A DNA stretch of 64,000 bases from Eubacteriales bacterium (GTDB taxonomy: Bacteria > Bacillota > Clostridia > Lachnospirales > Lachnospiraceae), in contig JAUNOY010000001.1 of the NCBI GenBank assembly GCA_030536995.1, positions 161,274-225,273 of the forward strand, read 5' to 3'. Numbering within the stretch: position 1 is the first letter of the stretch; each line of letters starts with the position of its first letter. A program made the translations under genes and the position numbers. Below are positions 8,678 through 17,140 of the stretch, piece after piece. The notes under the pieces are model-generated. The model was not told the origin of the DNA. It was given only the letters and a program-made list of their open reading frames with translations, and did not search any database.

Positions 8678-9034
8678 TTACAAATCTACGTCCGGCGTAT
8701 TCATATCAATGCCTTCCGTCAGCTTGATGCAGATTTTCTGCATCATTTTGCAGAGAGCAAGCTCCGCATCCAGATATGCATTTACCTCCGGATTACTGCG
8801 AAGCTCTGAGGATTCCCTCGCCATTCGTTCCATGACTTCAAACAGTTCATCCCTGTCACACTCATTCTGAATCCTGTAATTGTTACCACGAAATGCATTA
8901 ACCCTTTCCTGAAGCTGAGGATTTCTTTCAAGATTCTCCTCCTGCCTCCTGTATTCCTGATAAATATCAGTTTTCCTGACAACATCCAGAAGATTCCTGA
9001 TACTTTCATCAATGGCATCCATTGCTCTTATCAT
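8678..9034 (-). CDS. YlbF-family regulator (RNase Y specificity factor type)
   Basis: A 118-residue, highly helical acidic protein of the YlbF/YmcA family, with the repeated pattern of short amphipathic helices and NPQLQERVNAFR in the middle. In B. subtilis YlbF, YmcA and YaaT form a complex that guides RNase Y. The neighbour here is RNase J, another mRNA-decay enzyme, which fits. Its ribosome site GGAGG lies inside the last codons of the RNase J gene (four bases between stop and start), so the two are probably translated together. Confidence 0.8.
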   Translation of the reverse strand: MIRAMDAIDESIRNLLDVVRKTDIYQEYRRQEENLERNPQLQERVNAFRGNNYRIQNECDRDELFEVMERMARESSELRSNPEVNAYLDAELALCKMMQKICIKLTEGIDMNTPDVDL

Positions 9035-9038
9035 AAAA

Positions 9039-10907
9039 TCATGCCTCCATGATGATAGGCAGAATCATAGGACTTCTCTTCGTACGTTTCCATAAGAAAT
9101 CACTGAGTGCATCTTTGATTACATTTTTAATCTTGCCCCAGTCTGTGATATTTCTGTCAAGACAGGAATCAAGAGCGTTTTCAACCACTTCTCTTGCATG
9201 ATCCATGAGATCCTCGGATTCACGCACATAAACAAATCCACGGGATACGATATCCGGTCCTGCAAGGACTACATTACTGTGGCGCTCCAGCGTTACAACT
9301 ACGATCATGATACCATCCTCTGCCAGATGCTGGCGGTCACGGAGAACAATATTTCCTACATCTCCCACGCCAAGACCATCTACAAGGATTGCTCCTGTGT
9401 GTACAGATCCTGTAATCTCCGCGCTCTGCGCATCAAGCTCCAGAACATTTCCTGATGCCAGCACAAAGATATTCTCCTTAGGAATTCCCAAATCTTCCAC
9501 AATATGTTTCTGAGCAGTAAGGTGGCGATATTCTCCATGTATCGGAATTGCATATTTCGGACGTACCAGAGAATAAATCAGTTTGATTTCCTCCTGACAG
9601 GCATGTCCAGATACATGAACATCCTGGAAGATAACCTTCGCTCCCTTCATAGACAGTTCATTGATGACTTTGGAAACTGCCTTCTCATTTCCCGGAATCG
9701 GGTTAGAGCTGAAAATAATCGTGTCATTCGGTTTAATCACAATCTTTTTATGAATGCTGGCAGCCATACGGGACAAAGCAGCCATGGACTCTCCCTGACT
9801 TCCAGTCGTAATCAGAACTACCTGCTCATCCGGATAATTCTTCACCTGATCAATCTCAATGAGGGTTTGATCAGGAATGCGTAAATATCCAAGCTCGGAA
9901 GCCGTTGTTATAACATTCACCATACTGCGGCCTTCCACAGCCACTTTTCTTCCGAAACGATACGCTGTATTAATAATCTGCTGTACACGGTCAACATTGG
10001 ACGCAAACGTCGCAATAATAATTCTATTTGTCTTATACTCATTAAACAGGTTATCAAATACCCGTCCCACTGTGCGCTCCGACATGGTAAATCCGCTGCG
10101 CTCCGCATTCGTACTGTCCACCATCAAGGCAAGCACACCTTTTTTACCGATTTCCGCAAAACGCTGCAAATCTATGGCATCTCCAAACACCGGTGTATAA
10201 TCCACCTTAAAATCTCCCGTATGAACGACAATTCCTGCCGGTGAGTAGATTGCCAGAGCAGAGGCGTCCTGAATACTGTGATTTGTTTTGATAAACTCAA
10301 TGGAAAACTCGCCCAGGTTGATAACCTGTCCATGTTTTACCTCTTTTAACTTCGTTGTCCTGGTCAGATTGTGTTCTTTTAATTTATTGGCAATAAGTGC
10401 CAGAGTAAGCTTCGTAGAATAAACCGGCACATTTACATCCTTCAGCACATAAGGAAGAGCACCAATATGGTCCTCATGTCCATGTGTAATCACGAATCCT
10501 TTCACCTTGTTGATATTTTCTTTTAAATAAGTTACGTCCGGAATCACAAGGTCGATTCCCAGCATATCATCCTCCGGGAATGCAAGTCCGCAGTCTACTA
10601 CTACAATACTGTCTCCATATTCAAAAGCCGTAATATTCATTCCAATCTGCTCTAATCCGCCCAGAGGAATGACTTTTAATTTGGATGCAGGCTTTCTACC
10701 CTTACGTGATACGTTCTTTACCGGATTCTTAAAGGGTACCGGCTTTCCAGTCTTTTCTCTGTCCTTCTCTGCATCCTGATTTTTATTATAGTAAGGTTTG
10801 GAATGCTGTCTGTATTTATAATTTTTCTGTCTGTTTCCCGGCCTTCTTCCGCCGTGCGCAGCCTCTCCAGTCTGGCTGCCGTAATAATTGTCATTTTCGT
10901 TCTTCAA
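9039..10907 (-). CDS. rnj: Ribonuclease J
   Basis: A 622-residue metallo-beta-lactamase/beta-CASP nuclease that matures and degrades RNA from 5' ends. The zinc motif THGHEDHIGALPY lies near residue 140, and the beta-CASP part (IIATFASNVDRVQQ) and C-terminal domain are present. About 70 extra residues precede the catalytic core (KPYYNKNQDAEKDREK and similar): basic, rich in Asn/Arg/Lys, probably disordered. The start is taken as TTG at 10907, seven bases after GGAGGTG; an upstream ATG at 11012 would add a non-conserved stretch. It lies in the operon downstream of ireB-ruvX-DUF1292. Confidence 0.9.
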   Translation of the reverse strand: MKNENDNYYGSQTGEAAHGGRRPGNRQKNYKYRQHSKPYYNKNQDAEKDREKTGKPVPFKNPVKNVSRKGRKPASKLKVIPLGGLEQIGMNITAFEYGDSIVVVDCGLAFPEDDMLGIDLVIPDVTYLKENINKVKGFVITHGHEDHIGALPYVLKDVNVPVYSTKLTLALIANKLKEHNLTRTTKLKEVKHGQVINLGEFSIEFIKTNHSIQDASALAIYSPAGIVVHTGDFKVDYTPVFGDAIDLQRFAEIGKKGVLALMVDSTNAERSGFTMSERTVGRVFDNLFNEYKTNRIIIATFASNVDRVQQIINTAYRFGRKVAVEGRSMVNVITTASELGYLRIPDQTLIEIDQVKNYPDEQVVLITTGSQGESMAALSRMAASIHKKIVIKPNDTIIFSSNPIPGNEKAVSKVINELSMKGAKVIFQDVHVSGHACQEEIKLIYSLVRPKYAIPIHGEYRHLTAQKHIVEDLGIPKENIFVLASGNVLELDAQSAEITGSVHTGAILVDGLGVGDVGNIVLRDRQHLAEDGIMIVVVTLERHSNVVLAGPDIVSRGFVYVRESEDLMDHAREVVENALDSCLDRNITDWGKIKNVIKDALSDFLWKRTKRSPMILPIIMEA

Positions 10908-11020
10908 GCAATTGCACCTCCATGCTGTGGCTGTTTTCGATGACAGACCGGTATCCCTGTCAGGCTGCCGGGCTGTTATCCTCCATATGAAATTTTCGAT
11001 TTTTTCAGTCACGCTATTTT

Positions 11021-11278
11021 TTACATTTCAAGGTCTACGTCGTCTAACATCTGTTCGAACACCTGAAAAACCGCCTGCAGTTCGTTCTCATCCTCGACCA
11101 TTTCATAGCAAGCTTCCTTACTGTCATCACTTGACAGATCTTTCAGGATATATGCGTTCGCCTCATCATCCGGAGAATCCGATACAAGCAAATATGCAAT
11201 CCCGCCGATTCTTGTCTGTTCCTCAACATAGAACTCTGCTGTTGTACCGTCTTCCAGCTGAAATTTAATTTTTTCCAT
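11021..11278 (-). CDS. DUF1292 protein (YrzB-like)
   Basis: An 85-residue acidic protein that begins IKFQLEDGTTAEFYVEEQT, as in DUF1292. The family is nearly always found with ireB and ruvX, as here (11 bases from ruvX). Its molecular role is unknown; the high Asp/Glu content and small size suggest a binding or accessory protein. Confidence 0.8.
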   Translation of the reverse strand: MEKIKFQLEDGTTAEFYVEEQTRIGGIAYLLVSDSPDDEANAYILKDLSSDDSKEACYEMVEDENELQAVFQVFEQMLDDVDLEM

Positions 11279-11289
11279 AAAACATTCTC

Positions 11290-11715
11290 CTAACGGGGCA
11301 GGGAATCAAGATACCCCTGCAAAATAAAAATGGCCGCTAATTCGTCCAGGTACTGCTTCCGGTTCTCTCTGCGTACCTTAGCTTCCATTAAAGTTCTGTT
11401 GGCTTCCACTGTTGTAAGCCTTTCATCCCACATCACAACAGGCAGACCAGTCCTTCTCTCCAGCATTTCCTTAAACTCCAGAGATTTCTCGGCCCGCTCT
11501 CCTATGGTGTTATTCATATTCTTCGGATATCCAAGCACAATACGTTCCACCTGATATTCCTCAGCAATTTCTTCAATCCGGGCCAAAGTCTGACGCAGTT
11601 TATTCTCCTGCTTACGCCAGATTGTCTCCAGTCCCTGCGCGGTAAGTCCCAGAGGGTCGCTCACTGCCACGCCTACTGTCTTTGAGCCATAATCCAATCC
11701 CAGTATTCTCTTCAT
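11290..11715 (-). CDS. ruvX: RuvX/YqgF RNase H-fold protein
   Basis: A 141-residue protein with the RNase H-like fold of the YqgF family. The first catalytic Asp is in [18 protein letters not shown], and the later acidic residues are in VMWDERLTT and [16 protein letters not shown]. In bacteria it is implicated in maturation of the 16S rRNA 5' end, though it was once proposed as a Holliday junction resolvase. It overlaps the ireB stop by one base (TGATG). The length is normal. Confidence 0.9.
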   Translation of the reverse strand: MKRILGLDYGSKTVGVAVSDPLGLTAQGLETIWRKQENKLRQTLARIEEIAEEYQVERIVLGYPKNMNNTIGERAEKSLEFKEMLERRTGLPVVMWDERLTTVEANRTLMEAKVRRENRKQYLDELAAIFILQGYLDSLPR

Positions 11716-11987
11716 CAGCGTTCCCAGGATCTGTTCTTAATATACTCGTTTAAAAGTTCTTCCACCAGTTCGTCACGCTCTACTTTCATGATCATACTTC
11801 TGGCACCCTTGTGGCTGGTAATATAAGTCGGGTCGCCGGACATAATATATCCGACAATCTGATTGACCGGATTGTACCCTTTTTCTTCCATTGCATTGTA
11901 CACCAGATCAAGCACCTCTTTTACCTGAAGCTCCTGCTCTGGTTTCGTTCTGAAATACTGTGTATTTCCCAGATTATTCTCTGCCAT
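11715..11987 (-). CDS. ireB: IreB-family regulatory phosphoprotein
   Basis: A 90-residue member of the DUF965/IreB family (YrzL in B. subtilis), recognisable by [16 protein letters not shown] and [12 protein letters not shown]. In Enterococcus faecalis IreB is phosphorylated on threonines by the Ser/Thr kinase IreK and affects cephalosporin tolerance. Several Thr residues lie near the N-terminus (NTQYFRTKP) here. It is the first gene of the ireB-ruvX-DUF1292-rnj-ylbF series. Confidence 0.88.
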   Translation of the reverse strand: MAENNLGNTQYFRTKPEQELQVKEVLDLVYNAMEEKGYNPVNQIVGYIMSGDPTYITSHKGARSMIMKVERDELVEELLNEYIKNRSWER

Positions 11988-12072
11988 TTTCTCTCACGTC
12001 CTTACTGTTATTTCGTAATCGCAGGCAATACAGATATCCGTCCGCCCACAATCACCTTTACTTTTCTATTTT

Positions 12073-12100
12073 AATATAGATTGCATTAAAATACAATCAA
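12073..12100 (-). promoter_or_regulatory. Promoter before ireB
   Basis: On the minus strand TTGATT and TATATT are separated by 16 bases. This sigma-A-like pair overlaps the last codons of mtaB and lies about 90 bases before the ireB start. Confidence 0.45.
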
Positions 12101-13417
12101 AACTTTCCCTGTAAGAAGATGTTCCTCCAAAAACTTCTCTGCTTTCACGGAAATAATATCATTAACTCCATACTCCTCTGACTTCCTCACAGCCAGTTTC
12201 ACATATTCACGGCTGTGTCCCACGTACCATTTTTCACCGTTTAACTCAATCTCTTCTTCCAGAAGAACTTCCAGTGTATGTCCAATCATGGAAGTTTCAT
12301 ACTCTTTTGCCCGCACCTGATGAAGCGCAAGCATCTTATCGCTTCTTTCTCCTTTAACAGCCTCTGTAAGCTGCCCTTTCATGGCCGCAGCCTTTGTTCC
12401 ATGTCTTCTGGAATACTTGAATATGTGAGTTTCATAAAAATGAATGCCGGACACAAAATCATAAGAAGCCTCAAACTCTTCCTCGGTCTCCTGAGGAAAT
12501 CCTACAATCACATCTGTTGTAAGTGCCGGATTATCGTATACCTTTCGAAGAAGCTCACATCTCTCAGCATACTGCCCGGAACGATATCTGCGGTTCATTC
12601 TCTCAAGTGTCTCATCACAACCGCTCTGAAGAGACAGATGGAAATGAGGACAAACCTTCTCCAGAGCCGCAATTCCCTCTGCAAACTCTTCTGTTACAAT
12701 ACCGGGTTCCAGAGAACCCAGGCGGATTCTTTTAATGCCTTCTATTTTATGAACCTCCTGAATCAGAGAAAGGAGAGTTTCTTTTTTTCCCTCCGGGAAA
12801 TCTACACCATAGGAGCTCAAATGAATTCCGGTAAGCACCACTTCTTTATATCCCTTTGCAGCCAGAGCCCGTACCTCTTCCATTACCTGACTGATACTGC
12901 GGCTTCTGACCCTTCCTCTTGCATAGGGAATGATACAGTAAGTGCAAAACTGGTTACAGCCGTCCTGCACCTTAATGTAGGCACGTACATGCTCTGCCGT
13001 ATGGTCAATTTTTAATTCCTCATATTCCTTAGTCTGATTAATCTTAATCACATCTCTGTGCTTGCTGTGTTTCTGCTCATACTCCTCTAAAGCTTCTACA
13101 ATATTTTTTTTTCTGTTATTTCCCAGAATCAGATCCACTGCTTCGTCTTCGTCCAGCTTTCCTTCATCTGTCTGCACATAACAGCCGGTTGCTACAACAA
13201 TGGCATCCGGATTCATTTTTTTTGCCTTATGAAGCATCTGTCTGGACTTGCGGTCAGCAATATTTGTCACTGTACAGGTATTGATAAGATAAACATCTGC
13301 TCCCGGCTCAAAGGGTACAATTTCATATCCCGCCTCTTCCAGAAGCTGCTGCATTGCTTCTACTTCGTATGCGTTTACTTTACAGCCTAAATTGTGAAGT
13401 GCAACTTTTTTTCCCAT
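12086..13417 (-). CDS. mtaB: tRNA t6A37 methylthiotransferase
   Basis: A 443-residue radical-SAM methylthiotransferase that converts t6A37 to ms2t6A37 in tRNA. The N-terminal UPF0004 domain supplies three cluster cysteines (LGCKVNAYE, INTCTVTNIAD, VVATGCYVQ). The radical-SAM motif is CNQFCTYC near residue 154, followed by YARGRVRSRS, and a TRAM-like RNA-binding end covers about the last 65 residues. All key cysteines are present. GAGGAGGAATAC precedes the ATG. It shares a divergent spacer of about 250 bases with the HPr-like gene. Confidence 0.92.
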   Translation of the reverse strand: MGKKVALHNLGCKVNAYEVEAMQQLLEEAGYEIVPFEPGADVYLINTCTVTNIADRKSRQMLHKAKKMNPDAIVVATGCYVQTDEGKLDEDEAVDLILGNNRKKNIVEALEEYEQKHSKHRDVIKINQTKEYEELKIDHTAEHVRAYIKVQDGCNQFCTYCIIPYARGRVRSRSISQVMEEVRALAAKGYKEVVLTGIHLSSYGVDFPEGKKETLLSLIQEVHKIEGIKRIRLGSLEPGIVTEEFAEGIAALEKVCPHFHLSLQSGCDETLERMNRRYRSGQYAERCELLRKVYDNPALTTDVIVGFPQETEEEFEASYDFVSGIHFYETHIFKYSRRHGTKAAAMKGQLTEAVKGERSDKMLALHQVRAKEYETSMIGHTLEVLLEEEIELNGEKWYVGHSREYVKLAVRKSEEYGVNDIISVKAEKFLEEHLLTGKVLIVF

Positions 13418-13510
13418 GTATTCCTCCTCATTTTATTCTCTGATGTACTATTGTGTGCATCTTTTATACATATTCACTAAATCTTTCTAAAAATTTTATA
13501 TCTTTTCACC

Positions 13511-13539
13511 TTGACTTTTAAATGTCCTAAAGGTAAGAT
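13511..13539 (+). promoter_or_regulatory. Promoter of the HPr-like gene
   Basis: TTGACT and TAAGAT are separated by exactly 17 bases. Transcription would start near 13547, giving a leader of about 120 bases before the HPr-like gene. Confidence 0.55.
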
Positions 13540-13573
13540 GAAAATTGTAATTGGACAGATTACCAGTTATATC

Positions 13574-13636
13574 CATTGCCGTTTCCAACCATCCGGCAAT
13601 GAAATTCAAGTAACTGTGAAGGTATTGGACAGTTAC
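13574..13636 (+). other. Two stem-loops in the HPr-like leader
   Basis: CATTGCCG (13574-13581) pairs with CGGCAATG (13594-13601), and GTAACTGT (13610-13617) pairs with ACAGTTAC (13629-13636). Both are perfect 8-bp stems between the promoter and the ribosome site. TTGGACAG occurs at 13551 and again at 13625, so the second stem could compete with an alternative pairing. This matches no riboswitch class I know. Confidence 0.5.
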
Positions 13637-13668
13637 AAAACTTATTATATTATAGGGAGGTTCTCACA

Positions 13669-13905
13669 ATGAAAACATTAAAAATTTCACTCAACTCCAT
13701 CGATAAAGTGAAAGCATTCGTTAACGAGATCAGCAAATTTGACTGCGATTTCGATTTAGTATCCGGAAGATATGTAATCGACGCTAAATCCATCATGGGT
13801 ATCTTCAGCCTTGACTTATCCAAACCGATTGATTTAAACATTCATGCTGACGGCGCTGCTCTTGATAACGTAATGGCAGTTATCGAGAAATACGTTACAG
13901 AATAA
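13669..13905 (+). CDS. HPr-like protein without the active-site histidine
   Basis: A 78-residue protein that aligns over its whole length with HPr/Crh. The regulatory serine loop is kept (AKSIMGIFSL, Ser41, equivalent to HPr Ser46), and so is the closing helix. The phosphocarrier His15 motif (HARPA) is gone; the aligned stretch reads NSIDKVKAF, with no histidine. It therefore cannot pass phosphate in the PTS. The retained serine loop suggests a possible Crh-like regulatory role through HPr kinase and CcpA. It stands alone with its own promoter and terminator. GGGAGG precedes the ATG. Confidence 0.8.
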   Translation: MKTLKISLNSIDKVKAFVNEISKFDCDFDLVSGRYVIDAKSIMGIFSLDLSKPIDLNIHADGAALDNVMAVIEKYVTE

Positions 13906-13919
13906 TTTTTATAATTGCC

Positions 13920-13949
13920 GAGGAACTGAATTTCAGTTCCTCTTTTTTT
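13920..13949 (+). terminator. Terminator of the HPr-like gene
   Basis: A perfect 10-bp stem (GAGGAACTGA/TCAGTTCCTC) with a three-base loop and a T7 tail, 14 bases after the stop. A second stem (AGGGAGA/TCTCCCT) follows at 13951-13973. Confidence 0.9.
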
Positions 13950-13993
13950 CAGGGAGACATTTGTGTTCTCCCTGCTTTTCTTCTGTATCTATT

Positions 13994-15175
13994 TTATTCC
14001 ACTTCAATAATTTCCACTGTCTCCAGTGCAGTCTTCATTAACTCTTCAATTTTTTCTGCCAGATTTTCTTCTGATTTACGGATTACTTTAAGATTTGGCT
14101 TTGTAACCGGATGTTTTGCCACAAAGATAGTACAGCAGTCTTCAAATGGCTGGATGGAAGTTTCAAAAGTATCAATTTTTCTGGAAATTTCTACAATTTC
14201 CTGTTTGTCAAAACCGATTACAGGACGGTAAACCGGAAGCTCGCAGACTTCATTTGTAGCATTGAGACTGTGAAGTGTCTGGCTTGCAACCTGTCCGATG
14301 CTCTCTCCCGTGATCAGACCAAGGCATCCTGTCTTTTTGGCAAAATGTTCTGCAATACGCATCATATAACGGCGCATGATAATTGTAAGCTCCTCATGAG
14401 GACACTGGTCGTAAATATAGAGCTGAATATCAGTAAAGTTTACTACATGAAGACGGATTGGTCCACTGTATTTTGCTACCAGTCTGGCAAGGTCTACTAC
14501 CTTCTGTTTTGCACGTTCGCTGGTATACGGCGGAGCATGGAAATAAACTGCATCAATTTTCACTCCTCGTTTGGCAATCATATAGCCCGCTACCGGACTG
14601 TCAATTCCTCCGGAAAGAAGAAGCATGGCTTTTCCGCTTGTTCCAATCGGCATACCGCCTGCTCCCTTAATTGTCTCCGAATATACATAGATTTTATCGC
14701 GGATTTCCACAGAAAGAGTAAGCTCCGGCGTATGAACATCCACATGAGACTCCGGAAATTCCTTCAGGATACAGCCGCCGAGGTCTGCGCTGACTTCCAT
14801 GGACGGAATCGGATAATTCTTTTTCGCACGGCGTGTATATACCTTAAAGCTGCCGCTGAAATTCGGATGGCGGTTTTTCATAAATTCTACTACATCTTTG
14901 GACATCTGTTCAAATCCATTGTCCTCAAAAATTGCTACAGGACAGATTCCTACAATACCGAACACTCTCTGAAGTGCTTCTACTGCTTCATCGAAATCAT
15001 ATTCCTCCGGACAGTATACATAAATACGTCCCTGATCTTTTTTTACTTCAAATTCTCCTTCAATCTTTGAAAGAGAAATGCGAATCTGCTTTACAAGGGC
15101 ATCCTCAAAAAGATATCTGTTTTTACCCTTGAGTGCAATTTCTGCGTATTTTATCAAAAATGCGTGAAAGGTCAT
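13994..15175 (-). CDS. thiI: tRNA 4-thiouridine synthase ThiI
   Basis: A 393-residue enzyme that makes 4-thiouridine at tRNA position 8. It has an N-terminal ferredoxin-like and THUMP region (about residues 1-165) and the adenylating PP-loop LLLSGGIDSPVAGYM near residue 185. The C-terminal rhodanese domain of enteric ThiI is absent, as usual in Firmicutes. A dedicated cysteine desulfurase then delivers sulfur directly, and that gene lies immediately upstream (50 bases). The ATG follows AAGGAGATAAA. Thiazole synthesis in this genome is served by the separate thi operon at the right end. Confidence 0.93.
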   Translation of the reverse strand: MTFHAFLIKYAEIALKGKNRYLFEDALVKQIRISLSKIEGEFEVKKDQGRIYVYCPEEYDFDEAVEALQRVFGIVGICPVAIFEDNGFEQMSKDVVEFMKNRHPNFSGSFKVYTRRAKKNYPIPSMEVSADLGGCILKEFPESHVDVHTPELTLSVEIRDKIYVYSETIKGAGGMPIGTSGKAMLLLSGGIDSPVAGYMIAKRGVKIDAVYFHAPPYTSERAKQKVVDLARLVAKYSGPIRLHVVNFTDIQLYIYDQCPHEELTIIMRRYMMRIAEHFAKKTGCLGLITGESIGQVASQTLHSLNATNEVCELPVYRPVIGFDKQEIVEISRKIDTFETSIQPFEDCCTIFVAKHPVTKPNLKVIRKSEENLAEKIEELMKTALETVEIIEVE

Positions 15176-15224
15176 TTTTATCTCCTTTTTTGTATATATA
15201 AAATTATCTGTAGTACCTACTGTG

Positions 15225-16379
15225 TCAACGACGGGAATAGCGGCGAAGAAGTGGCACGATTTCTTTCAGAATATCAAGACAGTAATCTATCTCTTCAAAG
15301 GTGTTTTCTTCTGAGAAACTTATTCTCACTGTACATTCAATCTGTGAAGCAGGCATTCCCATAGCTGTCAATGTAGCGCTGGACTTTCTTTTGTGACTGG
15401 AGCAGGCACTTCCTGCAGAAATATAGATTCCTTTTTCTTCCAGTGTGTGAAGAAGCACTTCGCTTCTGATTCCCATAAAGCTTACACTCAGAATCTGAGG
15501 CGCACCCTGACGAAGCGGCATACCGTTGATTATTACATCCCCAAGCTCTTCCAGTCCTTTTGCCATTCGTTCCTTTAACTGATAAAGATGCTCCACCTTT
15601 TTGTCCAAATCTGTATAAATCTTTTCGGCCGCAACTCCAAGTCCTGCAATTCCCGGTACATTATCTGTTCCTGAACGCATACCGTTCTGCTGCCCTCCGC
15701 CAAGAATCATAGGCTGTACCTTCGCCTTACTGCTGATGTAAAGGAATCCCACGCCTTTCGGTCCGTGAATCTTATGACCACTCACAGAAAGAAGGTCGAT
15801 TCCCGCTTTTTTCGGATAAATCCGAAACTTTCCAAAAGCCTGAATGGCATCCACATGATACAGCGCCTTCGGGCTTTTTTCATGGACAAGGGCTGCAATC
15901 TTTTCTACCGGCATTACGGAGCCCACTTCATTATTTACATACATGGTAGAAACAAGAATCGTATCTTCCCGAAGCGCAGCCTCAAGGGCATCAAGTTTTA
16001 TCACTCCCTGTTCATCCACGGGAAGGATTGTCACATCAAAGCCCTGTTCCTTCAGAAATTCTACGGGACGCGCCACTGCCGCATGTTCCACCGCAGTTGT
16101 GATAATATGGTTCCCTGCTCTTTTATTTGCCATAGCGCCGCCAATAAGCGCCAGATTGTTGGATTCTGTTCCCCCTGAGGTAAAAAGAATCTCTTTTTCT
16201 GTTACCTTCAAAATCCGTGCAAGTTTCGAAGCGGCATCCTTCAAATACATCTCTGCCTGTACGCCTTTCGTATGCATGGCTGACGGATTTCCATAATCCT
16301 CCAGCATGGTTTTTACCACAATATCCTTCACTTCTCCATAGCACCGGGTTGTGGCTGAATTATCTAAATATGCTTCCAT
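15225..16379 (-). CDS. Cysteine desulfurase partner of ThiI (NifZ type)
   Basis: A 384-residue PLP-dependent cysteine desulfurase of the NifS/IscS family. The PLP lysine lies in SVSGHKIHGPKGVGFLY near residue 200, and the sulfur-carrying cysteine in SAGSACSSHKRKSS near residue 324. In B. subtilis the homologue NifZ is adjacent to thiI and supplies its sulfur; the same gene pair is present here. The ribosome site is AGGAG. The alternative, an iron-sulfur cluster desulfurase, is less likely because no iscU/sufU is nearby. Confidence 0.9.
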   Translation of the reverse strand: MEAYLDNSATTRCYGEVKDIVVKTMLEDYGNPSAMHTKGVQAEMYLKDAASKLARILKVTEKEILFTSGGTESNNLALIGGAMANKRAGNHIITTAVEHAAVARPVEFLKEQGFDVTILPVDEQGVIKLDALEAALREDTILVSTMYVNNEVGSVMPVEKIAALVHEKSPKALYHVDAIQAFGKFRIYPKKAGIDLLSVSGHKIHGPKGVGFLYISSKAKVQPMILGGGQQNGMRSGTDNVPGIAGLGVAAEKIYTDLDKKVEHLYQLKERMAKGLEELGDVIINGMPLRQGAPQILSVSFMGIRSEVLLHTLEEKGIYISAGSACSSHKRKSSATLTAMGMPASQIECTVRISFSEENTFEEIDYCLDILKEIVPLLRRYSRR

Positions 16380-16392
16380 TTCTTTCTCCTGT

Positions 16393-17136
16393 TTAGTCCT
16401 TTTCCAATTGAAACATCAATACGGAAAGAATCGCCAGTCCTGCTGTCTCCGTGCGCAGTATACGGTGTCCAAGAGTAATTGGACGAGCGCCAAAACTTAT
16501 CGCCGTTTCCACCTCAGATTCCTCAAAACCGCCCTCCGGACCGATAAAGATTCCTATGGACTGTCCCGGTCTGATTCCGTTCAAAATTTCTTTCGTTTCT
16601 CCCATGCCTTTTGCCAGCTCATAGGGAACGAGACAAATGTCAAGGTCTTTCGCAAAATCCAGAGCCTGTTTAAATGTCATTACATTATGAATCTCGGGAA
16701 TCAGCATACGCTTGGACTGCTTCGCCGCACTCTCGGAAATCTGCTGCCAGCGCTGCACTTTTTTGTCCGCCTTCCTGGCGTCCAGCTTTACGACACAGCG
16801 CTTTGTCTCTACAGGAATCACTGCATAAGCTCCAAGCTCTACAGCCTTTTGTATGATCAGTTCCATTTTGTCTGCCTTGGGCAGTCCCTGAAAGAGATAG
16901 ATACGGTTTGTAAGCTCGTAATCGGGCTCCTGCGCGTACAGAATATGAAGGAGCACCTCTGTATCCATCTCTTCTATCTGACAGTGATATTCCTTATTTT
17001 CGCCGTCACTGACCCATACCTCATCTCCCACTTTCATGCGGAGCACGTTTTTGATATGATTGACGTCGCTTCCTGTAATGCGGATACGGTGATTTTCTTC
17101 CTCAATCTGATGAGGCTCTGCGAAAAAACGCTGCAT
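16393..17136 (-). CDS. rsmE: 16S rRNA m3U1498 methyltransferase
   Basis: A 247-residue SPOUT methyltransferase that methylates U1498 of 16S rRNA. It begins MQRFFAEPHQI, the typical RsmE start. The knotted SAM site is IGIFIGPEGGFEESEVE near residue 195, followed by LGHRILRTETAGLAIL. The start at 17136 has AAGGA eight bases upstream; 17163 would add nine residues with no ribosome site. It is four bases from prmA, another ribosome-modification gene. Confidence 0.93.
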   Translation of the reverse strand: MQRFFAEPHQIEEENHRIRITGSDVNHIKNVLRMKVGDEVWVSDGENKEYHCQIEEMDTEVLLHILYAQEPDYELTNRIYLFQGLPKADKMELIIQKAVELGAYAVIPVETKRCVVKLDARKADKKVQRWQQISESAAKQSKRMLIPEIHNVMTFKQALDFAKDLDICLVPYELAKGMGETKEILNGIRPGQSIGIFIGPEGGFEESEVETAISFGARPITLGHRILRTETAGLAILSVLMFQLEKD

Positions 17137-17140
17137 AACA

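Noticed and set aside
14111..15070. A 319-codon plus-strand frame opposite thiI
   Set aside because: It is a mirror frame of a clear thiI gene, rich in Cys/His/Phe as usual for antisense translations, with no domain.
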